From Porphyrobacter sp. LM 6 (lineage in GTDB: Bacteria; Pseudomonadota; Alphaproteobacteria; Sphingomonadales; Sphingomonadaceae): a stretch of DNA of 64,000 nucleotides. The translations under genes were made by a program, and so were the position numbers. This document shows positions 41,856 through 51,168 of this stretch, piece by piece. Positions within the stretch are counted from its first letter, which is position 1. Each line of letters begins with the position of its first letter. The stretch is from the NCBI RefSeq assembly GCF_001720465.1, contig NZ_CP017113.1, forward strand, positions 1,798,001 to 1,862,000. Direction: 5' to 3'. The notes beneath the pieces were generated by a model, which was not told where the DNA came from, ran no database searches, and saw only the letters and a list, made by a program, of their open reading frames with translations.

Positions 41856-41871
41856 TGTTCCACGTGGAACA
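41856..41871. promoter_or_regulatory. parS ParB binding site 2 (perfect palindrome)
   Basis: TGTTCCACGTGGAACA is a perfect 16-bp palindrome of the chromosomal parS type; the same sequence class is known from Pseudomonas parS, and it differs at two symmetric bases from the Bacillus/Caulobacter form. It lies 10 bases from the repeat array and 60 bases before tRNA-Leu. Confidence 0.85.
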
Positions 41872-41930
41872 GTGGCCCCATTGCTTGCCAGCGGGGATGG
41901 CGCTCGCTAACAGCCGCCCATCCGCGCAGT

Positions 41931-42015
41931 GCCCCTGTGGTGGAATTGGTAGACGCGACCGACTCAAAATCGGTTTTCGAAAGAAGTGCCAGTTCGAGTC
42001 TGGCCAGGGGCACCA
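41931..42015 (+). tRNA. tRNA-Leu (CAA)
   Basis: A class II tRNA of 85 bases with the long variable arm. Acceptor GCCCCTG/CAGGGGC, anticodon stem ACCGA/TCGGT, loop CTCAAAA giving CAA, T-loop AGTTCGAGTCT, and encoded CCA at 42013-42015. Confidence 0.95.
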
Positions 42016-42030
42016 CATTTTCCCGAGATC

Positions 42031-42084
42031 AAAAAAGGCGGCCGCCGGAGCGCGGTCCCTAGGGGCGCATTCCGGCGGCCGTTT
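42031..42084 (+). terminator. terminator after tRNA-Leu
   Basis: CGGCCGCCGGA (42039-42049) pairs with TCCGGCGGCCG (42071-42081), preceded by AAAAAA and followed by TTTCT. Long GC stem with A and T tracts, probably bidirectional. Confidence 0.8.
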
Positions 42085-42113
42085 CTCCTCCCCAGGAGAA
42101 CTGTGAAACGGGG

Positions 42114-42299
42114 TTATTCCGAAGCGGGCACGTAGGTCCCGAGGCGGTGGTGCAGCGCGTTGATCTTCGCCAGCTCCTCGCGGTCTTCGGTGGCGCGGGC
42201 GTGGCTTTCCAGCGCACGGCGCAGCAGCTTCATGTCGGCGGTGGAGAGCAGGGCGCGGGCGCGCGCAGGCTCGGTCTTCGGGGTATCGGTATCGGTCAT
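42114..42299 (-). CDS. small hypothetical protein
   Basis: A 61-residue, charged, helical soluble protein (MKLLRRALESHARATEDREEL core). Small proteins of this sort lie in many sphingomonad genomes, but I do not recognise a family. It stands between the tRNA-Leu terminator and the aceA end with its own upstream region. Confidence 0.6.
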   Translation of the reverse strand: MTDTDTPKTEPARARALLSTADMKLLRRALESHARATEDREELAKINALHHRLGTYVPASE

Positions 42300-42346
42300 G
42301 TCACTCTCCGCTGGGTGATGTCACCCGCAGGTCCTTAGGCGTTTCA

Positions 42347-42389
42347 GCAACCAACCGGAAGGCTGCAAGCGCAGTTTCCGGTTGGTTGC
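42347..42389. terminator. long stem-loop between aceA and the small gene
   Basis: GCAACCAACCGGAA (42347-42360) pairs with TTCCGGTTGGTTGC (42376-42389), 14 perfect pairs; the loop has its own CTGC/GCAG pairing. It lies downstream of aceA on its strand. T-run is absent, so it may work with Rho or as an mRNA 3' stabiliser. Confidence 0.6.
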
Positions 42390-42454
42390 GAGCGGGCATC
42401 CTCATGCTGCTGATCATCATGCGTGATCATGCAGCGTCCCACCTGCGAAACGCG

Positions 42455-44053
42455 TCAGGCCGCCTCGAACTGGTTCATGGTGTTGTGCACACCGCCGGCC
42501 TTCAGCGCGGCTTCACCGGCGAAGTATTCCTTGTGGTCGTCACCAATGTCGGAGCCCGACATGTTCTGGTGCTTCACACAGGCGATACCCTGGCGGATTT
42601 CCTCGCGCTGCACGCCCTTGACGTAGCCCAGCATACCCGCCTCGCCGAAGTACTCGCGGGCGAGATTGTCGGTGCTGAGCGCGGCCGTGTGGTAGGTCGG
42701 CAGCGTGATGAGGTGGTGGAAAATCCCCGCCCGTGCAGCGGCATCGCGCTGGAAGGTGCGGATCTTCTCGTCTGCCTCGTCCGACAGCTCGGTGCCGTCG
42801 TAATCGACGCTCATCAGGCGGCTGCGATCATAGGCCGACACGTCCTTGCCCGCGGCTTCCCACGCATCGAACACCTGCTGGCGGAAGTTCAGCGTCCAGT
42901 TGAAGCTGGGCGAGTTGTTGTAGACCAGCTTGGCGTTCGGCACGACTTCGCGGATGCGATCGACCATGCCGGCGATCTGTTCCACGTGCGGCTTTTCGGT
43001 CTCGATCCACAGCAGGTCCGCCCCGTTCTGGAGCGAGGTGATGCAATCGAGCACGACGCGGTCCTCGCCCGTTCCGGGGCGGAACTGGTAGAGGTTCGAA
43101 GGCAGGCGCTTGGGCGCCAGCAGCTTGCCGTCGCGGCTGATGAAGACCTGGCCGTTGGTAATGTTGGCCGGATCGACTTCGTCGGCATCGAGGAAGCTGT
43201 TGTACTGGTCGCCCAGATCGCCCGGCTCCTTCGAGAAGGCGATCTGCTTGGTCAGGCCGGCGCCGAGCGAGTCGGTGCGGGCGACGATGATGCCGTCTTC
43301 CACGCCCATTTCGAGGAAGGCATGGCGGCAGGCGCGGATCTTCTGGAGGAAGTCCTCATGCGGCACGGTGACCTTGCCGTCCTGGTGGCCGCACTGCTTT
43401 TCGTCCGAGACCTGGTTCTCGATCTGGAGCGCGCAGGCACCCGCCTCGATCATCTTTTTGGCGAGGAGGTAGGTCGCTTCCGCATTGCCGAAGCCTGCGT
43501 CGATATCGGCGATGATCGGAACGACGTGGGTTTCGTAGTTGTCGATCGCGTTCTCGAGCCGCTTGGCTTCGACCGCATCACCGGCCTTGCGGGCATTGTC
43601 GAGCGCGCGGAACATCATGCCGAGCTCGCGGGCATCGGCCTGCTTGAGGAAGGTATAGAGCTCCTCGATCAGCGCGGGCACCGAGGTCTTCTCGTGCATC
43701 GACTGGTCGGGCAGCGGGCCGAACTCGCTGCGCAGCGCGGCGACCATCCAGCCCGACAGGTAGAGGTAACGGCGCTTGGTGGTGCCGAAGTGCTTCTTGA
43801 TCGCGATCAGCTTCTGCTGCGCGATGAAACCGTGCCAGCAGCCAAGCGACTGGGTGTACTGGGCGGTGTCCGCGTCATAGGCGGCCATGTCGGCGCGCAT
43901 GATCTTCGCGGTGTACTTGGCAATGTCGAGGCCCGTGGCGAAGCGGTTCTGGATCGCCATGCGCGCGGCGCTCTCGGGATCGATCGCGGCCCAGCTCGGG
44001 CCGTTGGCCGCAACGATGTCGCGCATCCGCGAGATGGTGTTCTGGTAGGTCAT
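42455..44053 (-). CDS. aceA: isocitrate lyase
   Basis: A 532-residue glyoxylate-cycle enzyme that cleaves isocitrate to succinate and glyoxylate. The active-site signature is KQCGHQDGK (near residue 220) and the PSFNW block binds substrate. The length is that of the longer 530-residue ICL class. ATG at 44053 has AGGAGA upstream; earlier frame is not conserved. It is divergent from a RamB/ScfR-like regulator, so growth on acetate or fatty acids probably induces it. Confidence 0.95.
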   Translation of the reverse strand: MTYQNTISRMRDIVAANGPSWAAIDPESAARMAIQNRFATGLDIAKYTAKIMRADMAAYDADTAQYTQSLGCWHGFIAQQKLIAIKKHFGTTKRRYLYLSGWMVAALRSEFGPLPDQSMHEKTSVPALIEELYTFLKQADARELGMMFRALDNARKAGDAVEAKRLENAIDNYETHVVPIIADIDAGFGNAEATYLLAKKMIEAGACALQIENQVSDEKQCGHQDGKVTVPHEDFLQKIRACRHAFLEMGVEDGIIVARTDSLGAGLTKQIAFSKEPGDLGDQYNSFLDADEVDPANITNGQVFISRDGKLLAPKRLPSNLYQFRPGTGEDRVVLDCITSLQNGADLLWIETEKPHVEQIAGMVDRIREVVPNAKLVYNNSPSFNWTLNFRQQVFDAWEAAGKDVSAYDRSRLMSVDYDGTELSDEADEKIRTFQRDAAARAGIFHHLITLPTYHTAALSTDNLAREYFGEAGMLGYVKGVQREEIRQGIACVKHQNMSGSDIGDDHKEYFAGEAALKAGGVHNTMNQFEAA

Positions 44054-44209
44054 GTGCGTCTCCTGTCCATCCTGGGGAGTGGAGCGTGCCGTGGAAGACT
44101 CGCGCCGCTGGATGGGCATGATCTGGCGTGTTGCGCCGCAGCATGACAGGGAAACTTACAAAAATTCGTGTCGCTATCGCCACTTTTGCCTGCGATCTTG
44201 TGTAAAACA

Positions 44210-44223
44210 GTAAATATATTTAC
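44210..44223. promoter_or_regulatory. dyad in the aceA-regulator promoter region
   Basis: GTAAATATATTTAC is a perfect 14-bp palindrome, 10 bases upstream of the regulator ATG and about 155 bases from aceA. A second related half-site (TTGTGTAAAA) precedes it. It could be the binding site of the divergent regulator. Confidence 0.5.
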
Positions 44224-44232
44224 AAGCGCGGC

Positions 44233-45606
44233 ATGGCTGACACCAATCTCCTCGCCGGACCTGCCTTGCGCCGTTTGCGCAAGCGCGAAGGGCTGACCCA
44301 GGCGACAATGGCGAGCGCGCTCGGGATTTCGCCGTCCTATCTCAACCTCATCGAACGCAACCAGCGTCCGCTCTCTGCCAAGGTGCTGGTGCGGGTGATC
44401 GAGCGGTTCGATTTCGACCCGCGCTCCCTGCGCGAAGATGACGCGATCGGCGGATTCGACGGGATGGTGCGCCGGATGGCGGACAAGCGGTTCGCCGACC
44501 TCGGGATCGACCGCGAGGAGGTGCAGGAGTTCCTTTCCGCTGCGCCCCAGATCGCTGCCGCTTTTGCCCGGCTTTACGATCAGGGCGGCACCGCCGGAGC
44601 GGGCGTGGTGCGGGCGGATGGCGAGGATGCCGCCGCCGCAGCACGCCGCGCCATCGAACGCTGGCAGAACCACTTTTCCGATCTTGATCACGCCGCCGAA
44701 GACCTCGCCGATGAGCTGCGTCTTTCGCGCGGCGAGATCAGCGCCGCGCTGGGCGACCGGCTGCGTGAGCGGCACCAGCTCTCCGTCCGCATCCTGCCCG
44801 CGGAAGTCATGCCGGGTCAGGTGCACCGGCTTGATCTGCACGCGCGCCAGTTGCAGCTTTCCGAGATGCTGCCGGGGGCAGCGCGGCGGTTCCAGATCGC
44901 CCGGCAGGTCGGGATGCTCGAAATGCGGGAGGGGATCGAACTGCTGGTCGCAGGGGCCAATCTCGCCACTCCAGAGGCGCGCGAGGCCTTGCGCGAACAT
45001 ATCGCCAATTATCTCGCAGGTGCGCTGCTGCTGCCCTACCGCCGCTTTCTGCGCGCGTGCGAGGCGACGGGGTATGATCTGGCGGTGCTGCAGCGCCGTT
45101 TTGCCGTTAGCTTCGATCAGGTTGCCCATCGGCTCACAACCCTTGGACGGGTCGGTGAGCGCGGTTTGCCGTTCTTCATGGCCACGATCGACCGGGCGGG
45201 CCGCATGACCGAATTCACCACCGGGGGAAGCGCCGCGCATTACCCGCTCGATGGCGCGCGCTGGCCTGCCTGGGTTCCTTACGCGGCGTTCGAGCGGCCC
45301 GGCACGGTGCTCACCCAAGCGGTGACTTTCGGCGAGGGCGAGGCGGCGGCGCGGCACTGGTTCATGATCACTCGCACAGTCGACGGGGACGGGGTGATGT
45401 GCGCTGGCCGGCGTGCGGTCGTGCTGGGGATCGAGGCGCGCTTTGCGGGAGACCTGGCCCACGCCCGCGGCGTTTCGCTCGACCGGGCCGATGCGGTGCC
45501 GCTGGGCACGCCCTGCCTGCGGTGCGGACGGGTGGAATGTCTGACCCCGGCACCGGCGCGGCTTGCCAGCACGCTGCCCCGCCCACGCTCAGGCGCCGAG
45601 CGTTAA
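44233..45606 (+). CDS. ScfR/RamB-type regulator of acetate and short-chain fatty acid metabolism
   Basis: A 457-residue DNA-binding regulator of the XRE-plus-DUF2083 family (relatives: RamB of Corynebacterium, ScfR of rhizobia). The helix-turn-helix is at residues 12-55 (GLTQATMASALGISPSYLNLIE). A middle IrrE/ImmA-like region lacks the HExxH zinc motif (HIANYLAGALLLPYRRF). The C-terminal LGTPCLRCGRVEC cysteine cluster is typical. It is divergent from aceA, which it probably controls by sensing acyl-CoA. The metabolite is inference. Confidence 0.85.
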   Translation: MADTNLLAGPALRRLRKREGLTQATMASALGISPSYLNLIERNQRPLSAKVLVRVIERFDFDPRSLREDDAIGGFDGMVRRMADKRFADLGIDREEVQEFLSAAPQIAAAFARLYDQGGTAGAGVVRADGEDAAAAARRAIERWQNHFSDLDHAAEDLADELRLSRGEISAALGDRLRERHQLSVRILPAEVMPGQVHRLDLHARQLQLSEMLPGAARRFQIARQVGMLEMREGIELLVAGANLATPEAREALREHIANYLAGALLLPYRRFLRACEATGYDLAVLQRRFAVSFDQVAHRLTTLGRVGERGLPFFMATIDRAGRMTEFTTGGSAAHYPLDGARWPAWVPYAAFERPGTVLTQAVTFGEGEAAARHWFMITRTVDGDGVMCAGRRAVVLGIEARFAGDLAHARGVSLDRADAVPLGTPCLRCGRVECLTPAPARLASTLPRPRSGAER

Positions 45607-45616
45607 GAGGATTGGC

Positions 45617-46105
45617 TCAGAACTGCTGATTCGAGGCATGAATGTGCAGAATTCGCCACTCCCCGCTGCGGCGCACCAAGACGATTGTGCGGCGACCAAG
45701 CCGGTCGGGATTATCGAAGTGGAAGGTGCACAGCGCGACGTCACCTGTGACCTGAACGAGCAGATCCTGGATCAGGTCGGGGCGATGATAGGGCGGCCCC
45801 GGTCGCTCTGTTGGCAAGGTTTGGGCGATCTGACGCATCCTCGCCGGCATGCCCGATGCCCGTTTCAGGGCCTCGCGGCTGGACAAGGGCGCCGACGCAC
45901 CCGCCGAAACGGCATCAAAACTTGTCGCGTCGGGCGCGAATGCAGCCTCCATTGCCGGAAGATCGCAATCCGCGAAACTTCGCAGGAAAGCCATCAGCGC
46001 CGCTTCCGCCGAGCTCTCGGCATTCTGGGCGACGGCGATCGCAGGAGTCACGGTGAGCGCAAGGCCGATCCCCAAGGTCTCCCGTCTGTTGCTGTGCATT
46101 GCCAT
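45617..46105 (-). CDS. secreted NTF2-like protein
   Basis: A 162-residue protein with a Tat-like signal region (NRRETLGIGLALTVTPAIAVAQ) and a DUF4440/SnoaL-type NTF2 domain (FDAVSAGASAPLSSREALKR, TIVLVRRSGEWRILHIHAS). ATG at 46105 has GGGGGA about 7 bases upstream; ATG at 46099 is possible. Periplasmic ligand-binding or enzyme role is unclear. Ends 10 bases from the convergent regulator. Confidence 0.7.
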   Translation of the reverse strand: MAMHSNRRETLGIGLALTVTPAIAVAQNAESSAEAALMAFLRSFADCDLPAMEAAFAPDATSFDAVSAGASAPLSSREALKRASGMPARMRQIAQTLPTERPGPPYHRPDLIQDLLVQVTGDVALCTFHFDNPDRLGRRTIVLVRRSGEWRILHIHASNQQF

Positions 46106-46259
46106 CACTTTGTCCCCCAAGTCAGGTGCTGCGAAACCCTATTGGCGTAAATCCCGAACAAGACCAAGTTTTCGCGATGTTAACCCTCGAAACCCCCGCA
46201 AATCTTGGCGCTGGGCGGACGTTGTAAAGTTTACCGACACTTAATGTCTCGCGGGTAGG

Positions 46260-47681
46260 ATGGCGGCCAGCCAGGAACCAAAGGCCCCCCGCGAGATGAT
46301 CCGCCTGTTCAAGCATTACATTCCGCATGCCGTGCTGCTGCTCGGCCTGCTGGATCTTGTCTTGCTGATCATGGCCAGCGAGATCGCGTGGCAATGGCGA
46401 GCCCATCAGATCGGGATGGACGTGGGCGAGGTTGGCGGTCGCGGAGTGGCCCTGATGGGCACTTCGCTGGTGATCTGGCTCGCGATGATTTCGGTCGGGG
46501 TCTATGGTCCCTATGCCTTGCGGTCCCTGCGCTTTGCCGGGGCGCGGCTGCTTGTGGCGATCAGCCTTGCCATTCTTGCGCTGGCACTGATCGACTTCAT
46601 TCTTCCAAGCGACCTCTTCTGGCGCTCGACGCTTCTGTACACGATGGTGTTGGCGATTGTCGTGCTGGTGGCAGACCGCCTGCTGCTCAACTCCTTCCTC
46701 GGCTCGTCGGCGTTCCGGCGGCGGATCATGGTGCTGGGCGCTGGTGGGCGGGCCATGCGGCTGCGCGAATTGAGCGAGCGCCCCGAAACCGGCTTTGCCG
46801 TCGTCGCCTATGTCGCCATGAGCGAGGACAAGCGCCTGGTCGAAGAAGCGATCCCGCGCGCGGCGATCCATGATCTGGGCCGTTTCGTTGAAAATCTCGG
46901 TGTCAGTGAAGTGGTGCTTGCCTTGCAGGAACGCCGCAATGCGCTGCCGCTAAAGGACCTGCTGCGGATCAAGACCAAGGGTGTCCACGTCAACGATTTC
47001 TCCAGCTTCATCGAGCGCGAGACGGGGCGGGTCGATCTCGACACCGTCAATCCCAGCTGGCTGATCTTCTCCGACGGCTTTTCGAGCGGGCGGATGTTCT
47101 CGAGCGCGGTCAAGCGTATCTTCGATATCACCGCGAGCCTCATCCTGCTGGTGCTGACCTTGCCCGTGATCGCGCTGTTTGCCGCGCTGGTGAAGATCGA
47201 CAGCAAGGGGCCGGCATTCTTCCGCCAGCAGCGGGTGGGCCTGTACGGCGAGGCCTTCACGCTGATCAAGCTGCGCTCGATGCGGACCGATGCCGAGAAG
47301 GACGGTGCCAAGTGGGCCGAGGAAAACGATCCGCGCATCACCCGCGTCGGCCGGATCATCCGCAAGCTGCGGATCGACGAGTTGCCGCAGACCTGGAGCG
47401 TGCTCAAAGGCCAGATGAGCTTTGTCGGCCCGCGCCCCGAAGTGCCAGCCTTCGTCGACAGTCTCGAAGAGGTGATCCCGTTTTACGGCGAACGGCACAT
47501 GGTGAAGCCCGGCATTACGGGCTGGGCGCAGATCAACTACCCCTATGGCGCGTCGGTCGAGGATAGTCGCAGCAAGCTGGAGTATGATCTCTACTACGCC
47601 AAAAACTACACGCCGTTTCTCGATCTGGTGATCCTGTTGCAGACCCTGCGCGTGATCCTATGGCCGGAGGGCGCACGGTGA
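46260..47681 (+). CDS. PEP-CTERM/XrtA-type sugar transferase (TIGR03013-like)
   Basis: A 473-residue polyprenyl-phosphate hexose-1-phosphate transferase that starts exopolysaccharide subunits. Four hydrophobic segments are in the first 140 residues, a CoA-binding-like central region follows (IMVLGAGGRAMRLREL), and the C-terminal bacterial sugar transferase domain begins at KRIFDITASL with FFRQQRVG and GVLKGQMSFVGPRPE-like blocks. ATG at 46296 (MIRLFKHY) is a good alternative start. The GTG of prsK overlaps its stop. Confidence 0.85.
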   Translation: MAASQEPKAPREMIRLFKHYIPHAVLLLGLLDLVLLIMASEIAWQWRAHQIGMDVGEVGGRGVALMGTSLVIWLAMISVGVYGPYALRSLRFAGARLLVAISLAILALALIDFILPSDLFWRSTLLYTMVLAIVVLVADRLLLNSFLGSSAFRRRIMVLGAGGRAMRLRELSERPETGFAVVAYVAMSEDKRLVEEAIPRAAIHDLGRFVENLGVSEVVLALQERRNALPLKDLLRIKTKGVHVNDFSSFIERETGRVDLDTVNPSWLIFSDGFSSGRMFSSAVKRIFDITASLILLVLTLPVIALFAALVKIDSKGPAFFRQQRVGLYGEAFTLIKLRSMRTDAEKDGAKWAEENDPRITRVGRIIRKLRIDELPQTWSVLKGQMSFVGPRPEVPAFVDSLEEVIPFYGERHMVKPGITGWAQINYPYGASVEDSRSKLEYDLYYAKNYTPFLDLVILLQTLRVILWPEGAR

Positions 47682-49804
47682 TCGGCGGCGAACTTCTGAT
47701 GCCGCTTGGCGCGTGCCTGGCCTGGATTGCAGGCGCGGTGCTGGGGACGGTCGCAGCGCTTTGGATCTGGCGCAACGGCGAGCGTTCCCGCCCTGACCGG
47801 CGCGGCCTGATGACCGCCGCTGCCAGCAGTGCCATGTGGTGCCTGCTGTCAGCGATGGTGGGCCCGGACCATGTGTTGAGCATCGCCGCATCGAGTGCGC
47901 GTAATCTCGCACTGATCGCGGCGATCTATGCGCTGTTCGCCGCCGATGGCCGCAACGCCAGCCTCAAGCCCATCCGTCCGGTGATCATCGCACTGGTGCT
48001 GGTGCAACTGCTTCAGCCTGTGCTTGGGTTGATCAACCTCAACGCCGCAGATCCTTCGGCGCTGTCAGGAGCGGTGTTTGAAGTGCGGATGGTGATCGAC
48101 ATGCTGGTGTCGATCGGCGCGCTGATGCTGCTGCACAATCTCTATGCGGGTGCAGCGAGCGGCGTGCGTCCACTGCTGCGCTGGACCGGCATCGGTCTGG
48201 CCGGGATTTTTGCCTATGATCTCAACCTCGCAACGATCGCATACCTCGGCGGCATCCTGCCGGAGATGATTGGTGATGCGCGCGGCCTCTTCGCCGGGAT
48301 CATGGCGGTGCTGTTCGCGCTCGGCATGAATGCCGCAGGCCCGCGCGTACAGTTCAACCCTTCGCGCGCCGTAACCTTCCGAACGCTCTCGCTGCTGCTG
48401 ATCGGCGGCTATCTGGCCGCGATGGTGCTGGTCACCAAGGCGCTCGCGCTGATCGGCGGGGATATTGCCCGCACCAGTCAGATCATGTTCGTGTTGCTGG
48501 CGTTGGGCGGGGCGGCCTTCGCCTTGCCTTCGCCGCGTCTTCGGGGATGGCTGCGGGTGACAGCGACCAAGCACCTGTTCCAGCACCGCTATGACTACCG
48601 CGAGGAATGGCTGCGGTTCACCCGCACCATCGGCCATAGCGGGCCGAGCAGTGCAAGCCTGCACGAACGCGCGGTCAAGGCGCTGGCGGATATCACCGAC
48701 AGCCCCGCCGGGCTGCTGCTGATGCCCAACGAGGAAGCACAGCTTGAACTGACCGCGCGTTGGAACTGGCCTACAATCGCGGTCCCGGCGGTAGCGGCGG
48801 AATACGCCCTGTCGGGCCTTATCGAGCAGCACAACCTCGTGCTGGCCTTTGAAGAGGTGCGCCGCGGGATCGACCATCACGGCGAGGCTGCGCAAGTGCC
48901 TGATTGGCTGATCGAAGCCGAGGATGCCTGGGCTTTGGTCCCGCTGCTCCACTTCGACCGGCTGGTCGGCGCGATCGTGCTCGCCCGTCCGCGGATTGAA
49001 CGCCAGCTCGATTGGGAGGATTTCGATCTCCTGCGCGTCGCAGGCCAACAGCTTGCCAGCTACCTCGCCGAACAGGCGGGTCAGCAGGCGCTGATGGATG
49101 CCAGCCGGTTCGATGAATTCAACCGGCGCATGGCGTTCGTGATGCACGACATCAAGAACCTCGTCAGTCAGCTCTCGCTGCTTGCCGCCAATGCCGAGAA
49201 GCATGCCGATAACCCGGCCTTCCGCGCTGATATGCTGGTGACGCTGCGCAATTCGGCAGACAAGCTTTCGGCGCTCCTTGCGCGGCTCGGACGATATGGT
49301 GCCGGACACGTGAACGAGCGCGATGCCTTTGACCTTTCAGAGCTCGCCCGCTCGATCGCCGATCGTTTGCGGGCTTCGCACCCCGTCGCGCTGACCCGCG
49401 AGGAACCGGTGCTGGTGATGGGTAATCGCGAGGCGCTTGAGCAAGCTCTGATCCACCTCGTTCAGAACGCGATCGACGCAAGTCCCGCAGGAACACCGGT
49501 CTTCCTCGATGTGACCGGCTTTGATCTCCACGGCACCATCGAAGTGGTCGACAGCGGCTGCGGCATGAGCCCCGAATTTGTCCGCACGGGCCTGTTCAAG
49601 CCGTTCGTCTCGTCCAAGCAGGGCGGGTTCGGCATCGGTGCGTTCGAGGCGCGCGAACTGATCCGGGCGATGGGCGGCCGCGTGACGGTCGAATCGCGCG
49701 AAGGACTCGGCACCCGTTTCTCCGTGGTTCTGCCGCTGGCCGAAGCGGCCCGGCTGCTCGGCGGTGCCCCCACACCCCAATCCCCCTCGCAGGAGGTCGC
49801 CTGA
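47678..49804 (+). CDS. prsK: PrsK-type sensor histidine kinase (PEP-CTERM system)
   Basis: A 708-residue membrane kinase of the XrtA/PEP-CTERM regulatory pair. About eight or nine hydrophobic segments (first 300 residues), a GAF-like region, then the histidine-kinase core: His in MHDIKNLVSQL near residue 489, N box LVQNAIDASP, and DSGCGM and GGFGIGAF. GTG at 47678 overlaps the stop of the sugar transferase (GTGA) and has GGAGG upstream, so it is the start. It passes the signal to PrsR. Confidence 0.88.
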   Translation: MIGGELLMPLGACLAWIAGAVLGTVAALWIWRNGERSRPDRRGLMTAAASSAMWCLLSAMVGPDHVLSIAASSARNLALIAAIYALFAADGRNASLKPIRPVIIALVLVQLLQPVLGLINLNAADPSALSGAVFEVRMVIDMLVSIGALMLLHNLYAGAASGVRPLLRWTGIGLAGIFAYDLNLATIAYLGGILPEMIGDARGLFAGIMAVLFALGMNAAGPRVQFNPSRAVTFRTLSLLLIGGYLAAMVLVTKALALIGGDIARTSQIMFVLLALGGAAFALPSPRLRGWLRVTATKHLFQHRYDYREEWLRFTRTIGHSGPSSASLHERAVKALADITDSPAGLLLMPNEEAQLELTARWNWPTIAVPAVAAEYALSGLIEQHNLVLAFEEVRRGIDHHGEAAQVPDWLIEAEDAWALVPLLHFDRLVGAIVLARPRIERQLDWEDFDLLRVAGQQLASYLAEQAGQQALMDASRFDEFNRRMAFVMHDIKNLVSQLSLLAANAEKHADNPAFRADMLVTLRNSADKLSALLARLGRYGAGHVNERDAFDLSELARSIADRLRASHPVALTREEPVLVMGNREALEQALIHLVQNAIDASPAGTPVFLDVTGFDLHGTIEVVDSGCGMSPEFVRTGLFKPFVSSKQGGFGIGAFEARELIRAMGGRVTVESREGLGTRFSVVLPLAEAARLLGGAPTPQSPSQEVA

Positions 49805-51168
49805 TGGCTGACAAGAAACCCGTGCTGCTCGTGATCGAGGACGATCCGGGTCTGCAAGCGCAGCTCAAGTGGGCTTACGATGATTTCGAGGTCGTGATTG
49901 CCGGCGACCGTGACAGCGCGTTGACCGCGCTGCGCGCTGAAGCGCCCGACGTGGTCACGCTTGATCTCGGTCTGCCGCCCGATCCCGATGGCACCCGCGA
50001 AGGCTTTGCCGTGCTCGATGCGATCATGGCGCTTAAACCCGACACCAAGGTGATCGTCGCCAGCGGCCACGGCGCCCGCGAAAGCGCGCTCGAAGCGATC
50101 GCGCGCGGGGCCTATGACTTCTACCAGAAGCCGATCGATATCGAGGCACTAGGGTTGATCGTGCGGCGCGCCTTCAACCTGCGTGCCATCGAGGAGGAAA
50201 ACCGCCGTCTGGTGGCCAGCGCCAGCGCCGACAAGACGGTGTTGGGCCGCCTCGTCACCGGCGCGCCGGAGATGGTCAAGGTTGCGCGCACCATCGAACG
50301 TGTTGCCCGCACCAGCGTATCGGTGATGCTGCTCGGCGCGAGCGGTACGGGCAAGGAACTGCTGGCGCAGGGCCTCCACGACGCAAGCGACCGGGCGGAC
50401 GGACCGTTTGTCGCCATCAACTGCGCCGCGATCCCCGAAAACCTCCTCGAAAGCGAGCTGTTCGGCCACGAAAAGGGGGCCTTCACAGGGGCGATCAAGA
50501 CCACCGAAGGCAAGATCGAAAGCGCCAACGGCGGCACCCTGTTCCTCGACGAGGTGGGCGACATTCCGCTGCCCTTGCAGGTCAAACTGCTGCGCTTCCT
50601 GCAGGAACGCACCATCGAGCGCGTCGGCGGGCGCAAGGCGATTGCGGTCAATACCCGCATCGTGTGTGCCACCCATCAGGACCTTGAAAGCATGATCCGC
50701 CAGGGCGCGTTCCGCGAAGACCTGTTCTACCGCCTTGCGGAAATCGTCGTGCGCATTCCGGGTCTTGCCGAACGGCACGGCGATCCGGTGCTGCTCGCCA
50801 AGGCCTTCCTCAAGCGGTTCGCGGCGGAGATGAACCCTTCGGTTACCGGCTTTGCGCCCGATGCGCTCGCCGCGATCGACGCGCACGACTGGCCGGGCAA
50901 TGTCCGCGAGCTGGAAAACCGGGTGAAGCGCGCGGTGATCATGGCCGATGGCAAGCTGGTCAGCGCCGATGATCTCGATTTCGGCAAGGACGAGGAAGAA
51001 AGCGCCGATGTGCTCAACCTCAAGGCTGCACGCGAGGCGGCGGATCGCCGCGTGATCCGCCACGCACTCGCGCGGAGCGAGGGCAATATTTCGAGCACGG
51101 CCAAGCTGCTCGGGATCAGCCGTCCGACCCTGTATGACCTGCTCAAGCAGTATGATCTGCAAACCTGA
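49804..51168 (+). CDS. prsR: PrsR-type sigma-54-dependent response regulator
   Basis: A 454-residue NtrC-family activator. The receiver domain has the Asp54 phosphorylation site in TLDLGLP. The AAA domain has [11 protein letters not shown] (Walker A near residue 179), GAFTGA near 225 (sigma-54 contact) and a C-terminal Fis-type helix-turn-helix ([20 protein letters not shown]). It overlaps the prsK stop by one base. It should switch on exopolysaccharide/PEP-CTERM genes with sigma-54. Confidence 0.92.
   Translation: MADKKPVLLVIEDDPGLQAQLKWAYDDFEVVIAGDRDSALTALRAEAPDVVTLDLGLPPDPDGTREGFAVLDAIMALKPDTKVIVASGHGARESALEAIARGAYDFYQKPIDIEALGLIVRRAFNLRAIEEENRRLVASASADKTVLGRLVTGAPEMVKVARTIERVARTSVSVMLLGASGTGKELLAQGLHDASDRADGPFVAINCAAIPENLLESELFGHEKGAFTGAIKTTEGKIESANGGTLFLDEVGDIPLPLQVKLLRFLQERTIERVGGRKAIAVNTRIVCATHQDLESMIRQGAFREDLFYRLAEIVVRIPGLAERHGDPVLLAKAFLKRFAAEMNPSVTGFAPDALAAIDAHDWPGNVRELENRVKRAVIMADGKLVSADDLDFGKDEEESADVLNLKAAREAADRRVIRHALARSEGNISSTAKLLGISRPTLYDLLKQYDLQT

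Noticed and set aside
42030..42090. The hairpin after tRNA-Leu as a riboswitch
   Set aside because: It has the A-tract, long GC stem and T-rich tail of a terminator and no downstream plus-strand gene.
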